Assembly (NCBI GenBank): GCA_002794785.1
Contig: NBBA01000005.1
Span: 868,001-932,000, forward strand
Source: Coniferiporia sulphurascens
Lineage: Eukaryota; Basidiomycota; Agaricomycetes; Hymenochaetales; Hymenochaetaceae
DNA: 64,000 nucleotides
Reading direction: 5' to 3'
Made by a program: the position numbers and the translations under genes. Numbering within the stretch: position 1 is the stretch's first letter; each line of letters opens with the position of its first letter. The notes below the pieces were generated by a model, which was given only the letters and a program-made list of their open reading frames with translations, made no database searches and was not told the DNA's origin. This document shows positions 54,401-64,000 of this stretch, in pieces.

Positions 54401-54419
54401 TGGCCTGAGAGATGTTCAT
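48422..54419 (-). CDS. RPA190: RNA polymerase I largest subunit
   Basis: This is the catalytic subunit that transcribes rDNA in the nucleolus, about 1,650 residues. It starts [16 protein letters not shown] at ATG 54419. Clamp zinc site: [20 protein letters not shown], then CLYCHRF. Acidic insertion [20 protein letters not shown]. Core: [28 protein letters not shown], and the catalytic YNADFDGDEMNIHFPQNE. Bridge and trigger region: [20 protein letters not shown], then [21 protein letters not shown]-terminus: DFDVR-type blocks, [28 protein letters not shown] and FDIVHSLPR before TAA 48422-48424. The jaw holds the acidic, poorly conserved insertion typical of Pol I (about 49300-49560). Exons of 14, 18 and 21 nt encode the active-site loop. 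The gene is complete. Confidence 0.96.
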
Positions 54420-54913
54420 GTCGGATAGGTGGGTGCGCAATTAATTTGTCTGGACGGGGGTGCGCACTCCCTCCAGAGGTGGGCGATGAAGCAGTACTAG
54501 TAGCCTAAGGAAAGCTGCAGCTACGTTTGGTCGGGGCACGGACGCCTCAAACCAAAATTTTGGAGTCTGTCATGGTTACCAAAACGGGAAGCTCGCGCTG
54601 ATCATATATTCGGGCGGCTGGCGCCTCGGAAAGCACGCCCCAAAAGGGTGAAGACACACATCCCAGTCTCTGCAGAAAAATTGTAACCTCTTTGCAAAGC
54701 CACAGTTTCTACAGGAGGAACGATAAATTTCCGAAAGAAATGAGAAAGCCTGGCTAGAATCGAAGTTTGCGGGAATTTCTGCATTCTTCTGGTGTATGAC
54801 ACGCGTCTTACTAAGATACAACATTGAATCTGCCATAACTTACTGCGCCTAAAGCGAAGGTATAAATTACTCAATCATGTGTATACATTAGACGGATATT
54901 AATGTTTCAGCTT
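54420..54913. other. Intergenic region upstream of RPA190
   Basis: About 490 bp between two minus-strand genes; it should contain the RPA190 promoter and the 3' UTR of the LAA2-like gene. Minus-strand frames at 54576-54874 have no family features. Confidence 0.55.
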
Positions 54914-56121
54914 TCATGTCATCCCACTTGCTATTCTACCTCGCCCGTTCCGTGTTTTTGGTCCAGACTTCATCTTCTGTGCTTCGCCCACGAGCTCTGC
55001 AATAAGCTTATTGTACGTCTCGGAGTCTTGCTGTAATGCATCGCGCTGCTGAAGAAGGTGGGCTAGGAGGGCAGACGTGCTTGCGGTAAGGGAGCGGATG
55101 CGCGTAACGTGGGCCTCTAGTGTAGGAAGAGGAAGAAGTGTCAATGTATCTTATAAGGGATCAGCTACAGGTCTGTGGTGAAACGAGAGTGAGGGCGTAC
55201 CAGGTCCCATTCCCAGCATTTGATTGATTTCCATCTCGTTTATCTCAGGTCTCGGCCCAAGGCCTAGTTGTGCGTAGGACGATGCCTGGACCAAGGGGCT
55301 AGGTTTTGGAGTTCCCGAGCGAGACGCAGGTCGGGAGCCTCCCGTTGAAGCAGGAGGGGGGCTTGTCATTCTGCTTAGTGCCCGAGGACCTGGTGGGGCG
55401 GAAAGCGGCCGTGTCGTGATATGTAGTGCAGGCATCGGCTTTCCGTTCGCGTGCGGGAGAATTTCATCTAAGTTGACTGGAATTCCGAGGGAAACGAGGT
55501 GTCGGCGTCGTATTCGAGAGCGAGTCCAGTTGGGCGGCTGAAGGTTTGGGGATGGCGATTGAAATAATGATGTATACAGCGAGCGACTGCAGACGTCGAA
55601 CCAGGTTAGGGCACGAGTCAACACACACTTCTGGAAAAGACGCACCTTCCTGGAGTAACCAACGTTTGATTGAGACCACCCACTTGTCTAATATCCTCGT
55701 CCGTTAAAAGCTTTGAGACGCTTATAGAATCCCACAGAGGCTGCATGACGTCCCCGATTCCCGCCTTCAGCGACGAACCTGAAGGCAACGGATCCAGCCG
55801 TAATGCCTCCCACTCCGCCTCGTTCTGTGCAGTGAATGAGCCTTCGTTGCCGAAGACCGTCACCTGTGCAAAGGCATCCAAGTCTTGCCCCTCGACGGTC
55901 TCCCCAAAGTCTCCAAAATCACCGAAATCTTCGTCCTCTACAGCGGATGTCGACGCTTGAATAGGCGCGTCGAACTCGAAATCATCGAAAGCATCGTCAT
56001 GGAATTGTGCCTCATGTGATGGTGACAATACAATGTCGGAGGACCGCTTAATAGTCGCTGTATATGCGTCCGAGCTTGGTGTCGTCCAAACAGACGATCC
56101 GAAGCTGAGGTCGTCGTCCAT
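54914..56121 (-). CDS. LAA2/aftiphilin-like clathrin-AP-1 accessory protein (probable)
   Basis: This acidic, mostly disordered protein has about 350 residues in three or four exons. It starts MDDDLSFGSSVWTTPSS at ATG 56121. The N-terminal part has repeated acidic-aromatic motifs, DDAFDDFEFD and EDFGDFGDFGE, the kind that bind the gamma-ear of AP-1 (aftiphilin, yeast Laa2). A helical block follows: EWEALRLDPLPSGSSL, WDSISVSKLLTDEDIRQ. The middle exon has LVSLGIPVNLDEILP. The last exon is a coiled coil (LTASTSALLAHLLQQRDALQ with QDSETYNKLIAELV) ending at TGA 54914-54916. The family assignment rests on motif type and layout, so it is moderate. A general AP-binding endosomal adaptor is the main alternative. 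Confidence 0.6.
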
Positions 56122-56319
56122 GAAGCTCGCCAAGAATGAGGTCTGAGGGTCGCGCGGCCAATGGCTACACTACATAAGTGGCCTTGCCTGCGTCGATCTT
56201 CCTTCCCGTCGCCAAAACGGGCTGACTATACACCATCACTGTGCTTATTCTGAAAGCCGCACACCCCCCTTCGGAGTCGACCAACATCTCCAAGGCCGAA
56301 TACACAAGAAGTCTGGCGG
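56122..56319. promoter_or_regulatory. 198-bp bidirectional promoter region (LAA2-like / RRN11)
   Basis: This is the space between divergent start codons. It contains a CCAAT box at 56158-56162. The promoter role is inferred from position. Confidence 0.5.
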
Positions 56320-57265
56320 ATGCCAGAAAAATCTCGCTCTGATGCACCAGTATACGCACTGTCGGATAGCTCGAAATTAAATCCATCCACTTCTCGAAAG
56401 GCCCTTATACGCCAATTGAACGATATTCTGCACTTGTCCGTCGAACGGGGAGATTTAGCGAGGGCGCGTCGGGCGTGGGCTATTTTAGTCAAGTGTAAAG
56501 AGTTCGACTGGAAGGCAAACTGGAGAACCAGTTTGCTTCTACTACCCAAGGATACGTCCTCTCAAACTTCGGGCGGAAGAGACATCGGGCTGTTAAGAAA
56601 AATGATGCATCACTACCCTGAAGAGGTCGCCATCTCTTCACACCCATCTCAGTATAGCGACACTGACGATCACCTATTACAGAAAGAGTCTATTCTACAG
56701 GAAATTGTTTTGCGTATGGTAAACTCCGGAGATTTCAGGGAGGCATTAGACGAGCTCGATCTGTTCGTAATGTTGATACTTGGGACACGCGCAAATAAGC
56801 TCATACTTCAAATCAGTTATCTACCATCGTTTCCCTACCAAGACAACCCAATGTTGCACTCTTATGCAGGGTTAATTTCGCTGTATCTTTTTCAAGATTC
56901 TCACGGGGGTATGCCAATCTATCCCTTATACGCGCTTCCTACACTAATATTTCCCAACTTCGAAGCTAGCATTAGTCTCCTGCGAGCTGCTCGTGAACAC
57001 TTCAACAGATCGCTCTCCATAGACGCCGACAATGATGTAGCAAAGAGTTTCCTGGAAGAGGTCTTTTAAGCACTTGTTGAGTCTTGCAAGCATCAGTCTC
57101 ACCCCTTATTTCTAGGTTTCCAGGCAACTTACCAGCGCAGTCTCTTTGTCCAAAGTGTCTGTCGACGCGGAAAGTGAAGACGACATGGAGATAGACGTGA
57201 TCGGGGGCAACAACGGCTCTCGACTTCGTCCTAAACGCGCGAAGCGGACTACTGACCCTGACTAA
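56320..57265 (+). CDS. RRN11: RNA polymerase I core-factor subunit Rrn11
   Basis: This TPR-containing subunit of the core factor binds the rDNA promoter and recruits Pol I. It starts MPEKSRSDAPVYALSDSS at ATG 56320. The family's defining stretch is RQLNDILHLSVERGDLARAR then RAWAILVKCKEFDWKANWRT, a TPR-like pair with the RGDLxRAxRAWAILxRC signature. It is followed by LLRKMMHHYP, LVRM-type helices and PYQDNPMLHSYAGLISLYLF. Short introns split off at least two exons. The final exon, after an intron that begins at the end of FLEE, reads VSRQLTSAVSLSKVSVD and a basic tail RLRPKRAKRTTDPD ending in TAA 57263-57265. Only 33 bp separate its stop from that of RIX1. Confidence 0.8.
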
Positions 57266-57298
57266 CGACATTGGACATTAGATACTAAACTACGGAAA

Positions 57299-60145
57299 CT
57301 ATCCGGCTTCCGAATCGGTATCCGATTCCATGTTTATGGCTGGAACTTCGATGTCGTCGTCGTCGTCGTCGTCGTCGTCTTCAGAGTCCACAACCATACG
57401 AACGGGCTCGGAAGGGCGTGGAGATTTAGGTCGCTCGCTTCGCGTCTGGACTGAGGAAGGGGCAGGTCGCGTCGACCCATCCGTTTGGTTTTCCGAATGA
57501 ATAGAAATGGGCGGGAAACCCATTGCGTCCGTCGAATTGACTTTTTGATCTTGTACTGCACTTACGTACTCGAGATTTGAGGGTATTTGGGAGGGGGCAG
57601 GCGAAGATGCTGCAAGCGTGCTTGCGGTTGGTGCAGGTTGAATCGGTGCAACTGCAGAAATTCTGGGGGGCATAGTGGGAAGGGTAGTGGTCGGTACGAC
57701 TTTGCTAAACACATTTGTTGGGGCCTCGGGAACAGACTCCGGGGCTGATATATCTGGGGCCTGCTGTGTGGACATGGAAGCGGCTGAATTGCTCTCAATC
57801 ACATCGATGTTCATGGCATCATTTGTGCCGCGCAAGTTCAGACTTTCCCGTGTCACTTGCTCGTCCGTGCTCTCTTCGATATTGGTCAGAGCCAATACGT
57901 CCAACGAAGGTAGCGACCGGAGAAGGGGCGGGATACGAGGATGGAGTATAAGGTCGACAAGAAGTGTATTTCGGTTAGAATACGTCTCGGCCTTGTGGTC
58001 AATAGAGGCCGGTTAAACAAAAGCGTTTTAGCAAACGAAAAGCGGAACTCACATAGCTGGGAGTGCAATCATCATCCGTGACGGCATCCACGACCAGTGG
58101 TAGATTTTTGGAAAGCACCCCGTTCGATCCACTGGAAAGTTCAATACATGTCCTCCTCACCCTCGTCAGAATTTCGTCCTTTAGCGCCGGATCCTGCGAA
58201 ACTGATGAGGCAGGGAGATTTGGCAACGCAATCAATAATGAGAACAGCAGCCGCGAAGAAAGCGACTGAAGATACACAGGGAGGTCTGGGATACGTAGCA
58301 GGTAGGGCAATGCTGAGAAATAAGTAATTAGATGTCCTGTAGCGAGAATATGGAACCCGGGGAACATTACCATCTAGTGAAGCTAAAACCATCTCGCCAT
58401 CGGGAGAGCTTTCGCATAAAACAGCTCGTCCTATCCTAAAGACCTCATCGCCTTCATAGCCTCTAGCGCGCTTTTTCCCTTTCTTACTGTTGGTGTCAGC
58501 CGGAGCTGTCGGTTCTTCCGAATATGCTTTTTGTGACAAGAGAGACGCCAATGGCGGGAGAATAGTCTTGACGATTCTCCCAGAAATTAAGGGGTCTGAC
58601 GGAGGAAGGGACCAGTTGAGGAGTGAGGATAGGAGTTTCACGAACGGAAGGCGTTGGTTTCTAAAGCCAGTCATCGGGATGGATGTGAAAAACAGTACGA
58701 CCAGCAGGAAAAGAGCACCCACAACTGCGTTGTTTGCTCCAGCTGGTAGACAATCACATTGAGAATTCTGGTAAGGTAAGGTGCGAACTTATGTTGTACG
58801 CTATAGAAAGTCAGAATAACACATCTAATGCCTTTGGAAAGGGATCTCAAGGCGACTTACCATCTTGATACATAACCAGTGAGGTAACAGCCGAGTTCTA
58901 GAATATGGGTCACTGAGGATGCCTCCATCGACCGTAGCAAAGGATCAGTATCATCTGGCAGCTATATATAAAGTAGAATGAGTTTTTCCGAACAGAGGCG
59001 TAGCAACGTAGTACACACCACACCCTTCTCCACGACCTTCATCAGTTCAATGCATAGATTTACCAAAGATTTCATCGGCACAGAGACAGGACGCGACACG
59101 GTCGCACTGCGAGGGGATCTCAGTACCATAAACACCATTAAAAAAAGAGCACCTAAATACCAGAGGAGGTTGCATAACAGTTCGACTCCGCAGCTCAGAC
59201 GATCAAGGTTCAGAGGGACCGATACCAGGGGATCAGCTTGTGGAGGCGAGGGTCGGCCTGTTAACATGTTTAAAATAAATTTTTGTCTATTCATTTCGCA
59301 AGGCGCACCTTCGGCTACATATGTCGTCCGGAGTGCATTTACGGCGGCCAAACAAAACAATATGGTATCATCAACACTTTTCCTCCATAGCGATGCGCCC
59401 CCCACTTTGCCTCCGGTGGTATGCAGACACACATGCAATTTTGATGCACTTCTCACAATATCAGAAGAAGTTGGCGTGGATGAGCCGTTCAAGAAGTTCA
59501 ATGACAGTGTCGACAGAGCAGTGGCCAACGAACGATGCAACGATGGATAAAGAGGAACAATCACTGAGAGTGTATCTAAGCACAGGACCTGTATTTCAAT
59601 CAGCGCGCTTAGAATGGGACCATCTCAAGAACCAACTACCTTCAATTCGTCGTCGGCTTGCTTCTCAGCAAGAGACATGAGTGCAGAGCTGAGCTTAGGG
59701 ACGTTGGGAGTGACGACGTGTCTCTGGAATTCAGCGAGATTCGCCGTTGCCGTGAATGTATACGCAAGGAATCTAATTGTGGCTTTCCACACCACGGTGC
59801 TCTCATTTCTCTACACCGGTCGTCAGCAGACGTGATGCGTAAAGACTTGGTACGCACCGAGAGCATGGGCAAAACCGTGGAGACCCATCCTTGGGCAGAG
59901 TTCATCATCACACTTCTGGAAAGTTTGGATGTGTGCAGCGCTAAGACAATGCCAGTCCAGCGAGGGCCTGGTTCCCTGGAGTGAATCAGAGCATTTACAC
60001 GGTTTGTCCACCCGGCCAGTGACGAAGACGAGTCGAAGCTCTGGGACGAAAGTGCGGAAAGCACTGTAGGTAAATTGAGTAGTGCAGCAACATCATTTGC
60101 CAGATGCAGCTGTAGGAGTGTCTGCAGCTGGTCTGCACTTGCCAT
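57299..60145 (-). CDS. RIX1: Pre-60S ribosome assembly factor Rix1 (PELP1-like)
   Basis: This armadillo-type subunit of the Rix1 complex drives rotation of the 5S RNP and Rea1 recruitment on pre-60S particles. It starts MASADQLQTLLQLHLANDVA at ATG 60145. The Rix1 N-terminal domain is clear: WTNRVNALIHSREPGPRWTG, IVLALHTSKLSRSVMMNSAQ, GWVSTVLPML, then VTPNVPKLSSALMSLAEK. Many small exons of helical repeats follow to about 57900. The last exon is disordered and ends in an acidic tail SEDDDDDDDDDIEVP followed by MESDTDSEAG and TAG at 57299-57301. The Asp run comes from a GAC/GTC triplet repeat at about 57355-57382 that could vary in length. It is divergent from SEC10. Confidence 0.9.
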
Positions 60146-60353
60146 CGTGAACGGAGACGACGCGCCGATGTAAATTTGCTCAAAATTCCAAAATTTCGAA
60201 GACAGTGTCTGGTACGTAAGAATAGATCGACGCGTGCGCAAAGACCCCAGACACACCGAATGCGCTGACGCGCTCGACCACAGCCGCGTAGCAACTGGCG
60301 ACAGACTCAGACAACTTGACTGCGGACAACAACTAAAGGTTTCGAATAGTGAA
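60146..60353. promoter_or_regulatory. 208-bp bidirectional promoter region (RIX1 / SEC10)
   Basis: This is the space between two divergent start codons. No CCAAT, TATA or E-box is evident. The promoter role is inferred from position. Confidence 0.5.
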
Positions 60354-63300
60354 ATGGAGGCACCGCCGACGTTCGATGAGCTGGATCCGTCGGTGAGGGA
60401 ACATCTGGATCTGGAAACCTTTCAGGTATGCGCCTACCAATAACGCTGGTCGATATCACGTATTGACCCAATAACCAGGGCAAATTCGATGTCAAGGACT
60501 TCATCGCTGCAGTATCAGAAAAGCTCATAACAAACTCGAAAGCCGATCCTGGTCGTGCGTTAGCACTGTCTCACCTTCGCAGACGCCTGTTAACACTGCG
60601 TTCACTCAGCGTTCAATCCCGTGCCCTTTATTCGTACTTTCGAAGGGGCCGTAGATAGGCTCATCGCCTTGCGTAAGGACGTGCAGGCAAAGTCGGAGCA
60701 AATGGAGAAAGGTGTAAAGGTTGCCGAGCGTGAATACTCACGCAAAATGTCCGATTTGAATAAAGGCTTCGAGGTAGGGTCTGACACTTCCTCGGAATAG
60801 GCTTGGCTCAACATTTGCGCCAGGCTGTCGGCCAATCATTCTCCGGCATGGAGAAGAAGATGAGCGAAGTCGGGCGAACCGCCATACGAATAGGTGCGGC
60901 TCATTATGGATTACTGATGCAACTTTCTGAAGTAAGTGTGGACAGGCGAGCAACTGGAGTCCGTTCATATTCAACGCCAGAGAGCTCAAGCTGCGCATGA
61001 CTTAATAAATTACTACATTCAATTCTCTCGTGGTGATACAAAGGCCCTGGACGTCCTAAGAAAAGAACGAGGAAAGGAAGGACGGCGGGAGCTCGCAACA
61101 GTCCTTCGTCGTCTGAGTGCTGTCGCGAGGGAGGTGGACCTTCCTACCGCAGAAGAAGTGAGTACCCACAGGTAATGTAAGAAGGTCAAGACGTTAACTT
61201 ATATTTCCAGACGCGAGGGGCCATTGACAAATATTGCGAAAAGTTTGAGAAAGACATGCTCAACCTATTCGACAGATGTTATCGCAAGGAGGATCCGAAG
61301 ATGATGCATGTAATAGAATCCGTTATACTCGCGATACTCCCTTTTAAGACTCTTCCCCCCCTTCCTAGCACTGCGCGCAAACTCTACAAGATTTCAATGG
61401 CGGCGCTTCATGTGTTCAAATATACGTCAATCAACACGACTTTTTCATCAATCGAGTGAGACAAGTCACCGAGTTTGACGTTGATTCAGAATTGTCAGTA
61501 AACCCCACGAATTTTCATAGTTAATCGCTCAAATGAAATATAGGTGGAAGACCTTGAGTGACCCCGACTCAACGCCTCCAAAAAACGAAAGAGGGCTCCA
61601 AGAGCTTTTCAAAGAAATTCGAGCCACGGTCGGTGAGGAAGCCCAGATCGTCCAAGTCGTCTTCCCGAACCCTCCCCTTGTGATGCAAGTTTTCTTACAG
61701 AGGGTCTTCGCGCAGTCGGTATGTCGGGCGTTTGGGGTGACAAGTTATCACTACTAACAGGAACAACTAGATTCAACAATACATGGAGCAACTCCTCAAT
61801 AAGGGCTTGTCCTTGTCAACCCTGGCGTTCCTCCGAATCCTACAGCTTATACACGTCCAGACGTCGAACCTCGTCGAAGATTTGAAGGAGTACGAACTGT
61901 CAGCTTCGGCACCGCGCTCATCGGCCGAAGTAGCAGAGCTCAGAAGATCAGTTGTGGGGATGACCCCTTCAGCACCCACAGCGAGTCTTGTCACAGTTTC
62001 CCTTAGTTCAATGCTTGAAACCTCAATGGAGGAGTTATTCGTGCCTTACACGGAAGGTACTCGATACCTAGAGAAAGAAAGCAAGAGTCTCAGTGAATTG
62101 TACATGGACTACCTCGGTCGATTTACTCGTTATCATGTGAAGTGTCTTGCCTCATTTTCTTTCGTAATCTAATACGATACTCTGCATACAGGAGAAGACG
62201 AATAAAGGCAAAGGCTCGATGTTTGATCGTATGGTGGACCGGCTCGGTGCGGCGGCCGCAACCACCTCCGCTAGCTCAGGCGCGACAGGTTCCAGCGCAA
62301 GTGCACAGGCCGCCGCGGCGCTGATGAAATTCTCCGGCCTGTCCGCTACGACGGAGAAAAAGCAAGAGAAGCCCGGCGAGGAACTCGTGCGGGAGGAGGA
62401 CGGGCTGCTGAGCCTTGATTCAGCAGAGCAGATGCTAAAACTACATGCCGAATCTGTGGGGAGGTGTGTGGTTCTGAGTCCCTCAAACGATGTGTAAGTA
62501 CCGGTGCTTCATTCGCATTTTCAACAGCTCAATCAGTTATTTATTCATTTACGAGACAGACCGAAGCACGCTTTTGCGCTCTCAAAAGTCCTAGCGGAAG
62601 CAATCGGCACGAATTACGTGGAAGTTGCTCTTGAAACGTACGTTGGATTGGTAGACTCTTTTGAAAAATCATCTGCTGGATTTAACGGCAACTACACTTA
62701 GTGCATTTGCCCGACTGGAGACTGCCGATTCAAAGGTTGAGCCGAGCCTACAGGCCCTTCCTGTCCTTCGACTCGTAGACCTTATCTGTCATTTATGGCA
62801 ACAATATGTCAGCACAGCACTTCTCCCGCTGACCAGTTCGTCAGTGACTGTACGTCGCGAAATGGTCATATTCAACAACCAGGCGGTCAGTAGGGTTGAA
62901 GGAGCGGCGAATGTGTTGATGAACCGCCTCACAGACTGTGAGTGAATGAATATCTGGCCCTGCCGTGGACCTTCTAATCGTCCGTCAAACAATAGCAATT
63001 GTCGTCTGGATGTCTACGCAACTTGCGAAACAAAAGAAGAATGAATTCAAGCCACGGAATGACGAGCTTTCATTCGTAAATACTGAACCATGCGATGCGT
63101 GCTGCACTATGCTCGCAAAAGTACGAGACGCGGCAAAACAAAACTTGAGCGGAAGGAATCTGGAAATCTTCTCAACAGAAGTCGGTGTCAGTTTTAACAC
63201 GTGAGTGGTATATATTCCATGGCTTCGACTCTTAGTCTGAAATACGCCTTTTTAGCTTACTGTTAGAGCACTTGAGAAAATTCTCAGTCAATGCGAACGG

Positions 63301-63803
63301 CGGACTCATACTTGCAAAGTATGCAATTTCGCATCATGTACATTGATGAACATCTATTGACATATATGATTAATCTCAGAGATCTCAAGTCCTATCAAGA
63401 CCTGATTGCAACATTCAACTGCCCCGCGCTGCCGGAACGCTTCGAATTTATATGCCAGCTCGGGAAGGTATTCCTCATCGAACCCGAGATCCTCAAGTCG
63501 TACATCACAGAGAGCGCACTCGCGCGTATTGACTTACATCTTCTACGCCCGTACCTCGCACAACGCAGCGATTGGCAGACAATTGAGAAAGGATTCGACA
63601 GACAGGGTGTTGGCGCTGTCGACAGCACGGGCGTAGGCAGCATAGTGCTCGGCGGAACGGTGGAAACAAGAGGGTTCCGAGACCGATTGGGGATGGGTAG
63701 ATTGAGCACGATGATGCGCGAGCTAGACGGGCTCCGCATTGGCGACGCTATGGGGTCGAATTTAAGTAGTGGCTTCTCTTTCGCGGGTAGGTTTGGGGGA
63801 TGA
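60354..63803 (+). CDS. SEC10: Exocyst complex subunit Sec10
   Basis: This subunit of the exocyst tethers secretory vesicles to the plasma membrane at growing tips and septa. It starts MEAPPTFDELDPSVREHLDL at ATG 60354. Sec10 blocks in order: GKFDVKDFIAAVSEKL, FNPVPFIRTFEGAVDRLIAL, SEQMEKGVKVAEREYSRKMS, GQSFSGMEKKMSEVGRTAIR, IGEQLESVHIQRQRAQAAHD, LINYYIQFS, KYCEKFEKDMLNLFDRCYR, AQTLQDFN, LFVPYTEGTRYLEKESKSLS, and KDLKSYQDLIATFNCPALPE near the end. The tail LSSGFSFAGRFGG ends with TGA at 63801-63803. It has about twelve small exons. An Ala/Ser-rich insert (AAATTSASSGATGSSASAQA) near 62250 interrupts the helical core. Length is near 850 residues, typical of the family. Confidence 0.95.
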
Positions 63804-63894
63804 ATTGTGCCATTTGAGATAATGTATTTTGCGTAGTCTATTTTCTTCTTTTTCCCCTTCCTTTCGCACATTGTTGTATTTTGATACCTTATCC

Positions 63895-64000
63895 TTATTC
63901 GCCCTTGAAGACTGGTGCTCTCTTCTCTTTAAAGGCATTCAGAGCCTCCATGCGGTCCTTTGTTGACAAGAGAGGTTCATAGCAGGCCCTCTCGTAATCC
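63895..64000 (-). CDS. Enoyl-CoA hydratase/isomerase, C-terminal end only
   Basis: The minus strand reads DYERACYEPLLSTKDRMEAL, then NAFKEKRAPVFKGE and TAA (63895-63897). The pattern LLSTxDRxEALxAFxEKRxPxFKG is the usual C-terminal helix of crotonase-fold enoyl-CoA hydratases such as AUH-type methylglutaconyl-CoA hydratase. The catalytic part lies beyond the window, so substrate and location (mitochondrion or peroxisome) are open. It is convergent with SEC10; the stop codons are 91 bp apart. Confidence 0.85.
   Translation of the reverse strand, partial: DYERACYEPLLSTKDRMEALNAFKEKRAPVFKGE

Noticed and set aside
58978..59550. Plus-strand frame of 190 codons inside RIX1
   Set aside because: Antisense to RIX1 exons whose minus-strand frames carry the conserved protein.

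Overview
This window is nuclear DNA of a filamentous basidiomycete, most likely a mushroom-forming agaricomycete. The genes are dense and carry many short introns (about 45-75 nt, GT..AG, one probable GC..AG). They include a full set of fungal housekeeping genes such as ERMES Mdm34, exocyst Sec10, RNA polymerase I Rpa190 and a KDM5 demethylase. Protein identities rest on motif and family recognition. Exon joins were worked out by hand from reading frame and family conservation, without transcripts or database searches.

Layout. 0.3-9.5 kb: MTD1 (one-carbon metabolism, +), an ORMDL sphingolipid regulator (-), a virilizer-type m6A-writer subunit (+) and MDM34 (-). An intron-containing tRNA-Arg(TCT) follows at 9.7 kb. 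10.8-20.9 kb: a Uds1-domain coiled-coil protein and a KDM5/JARID1 histone demethylase (both +). 21.5-27.4 kb: three minus-strand genes, a CorA-type Mg transporter (ALR1/MNR2 class), SVP26/TEX261 and MET2 homoserine O-acetyltransferase. 28.2-40.8 kb: a long disordered protein of unknown role (+), ESCRT-III DID2/CHMP1 (-), a synaptojanin-like SAC/5-phosphatase (+), SF3A3/PRP9 (-) and FAL1/eIF4A3 (+). 40.8-46 kb is gene-poor but holds a seven-exon, 77-residue cysteine-rich gene that no single reading frame reveals, plus SF3B6 (-) and LCL2 (-). 46.9-64 kb: an unknown protein with a KEN box (-), RPA190 (-), a LAA2/aftiphilin-like protein (-), RRN11 (+), RIX1 (-), SEC10 (+) and the 3' end of an enoyl-CoA hydratase/isomerase (-).

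Genes that work together. RPA190, RRN11 and RIX1, all for ribosome production, lie within 12 kb. SF3A3, SF3B6 and FAL1/eIF4A3, all for splicing or the exon-junction complex, lie within 7.5 kb. Five head-to-head gene pairs are each separated by only 186-208 bp between start codons, which suggests shared bidirectional promoters of a set size. Micro-exons of 12-30 nt recur and in RPA190 surround the catalytic metal-binding motif. No transposon, CRISPR array or viral element was recognised.
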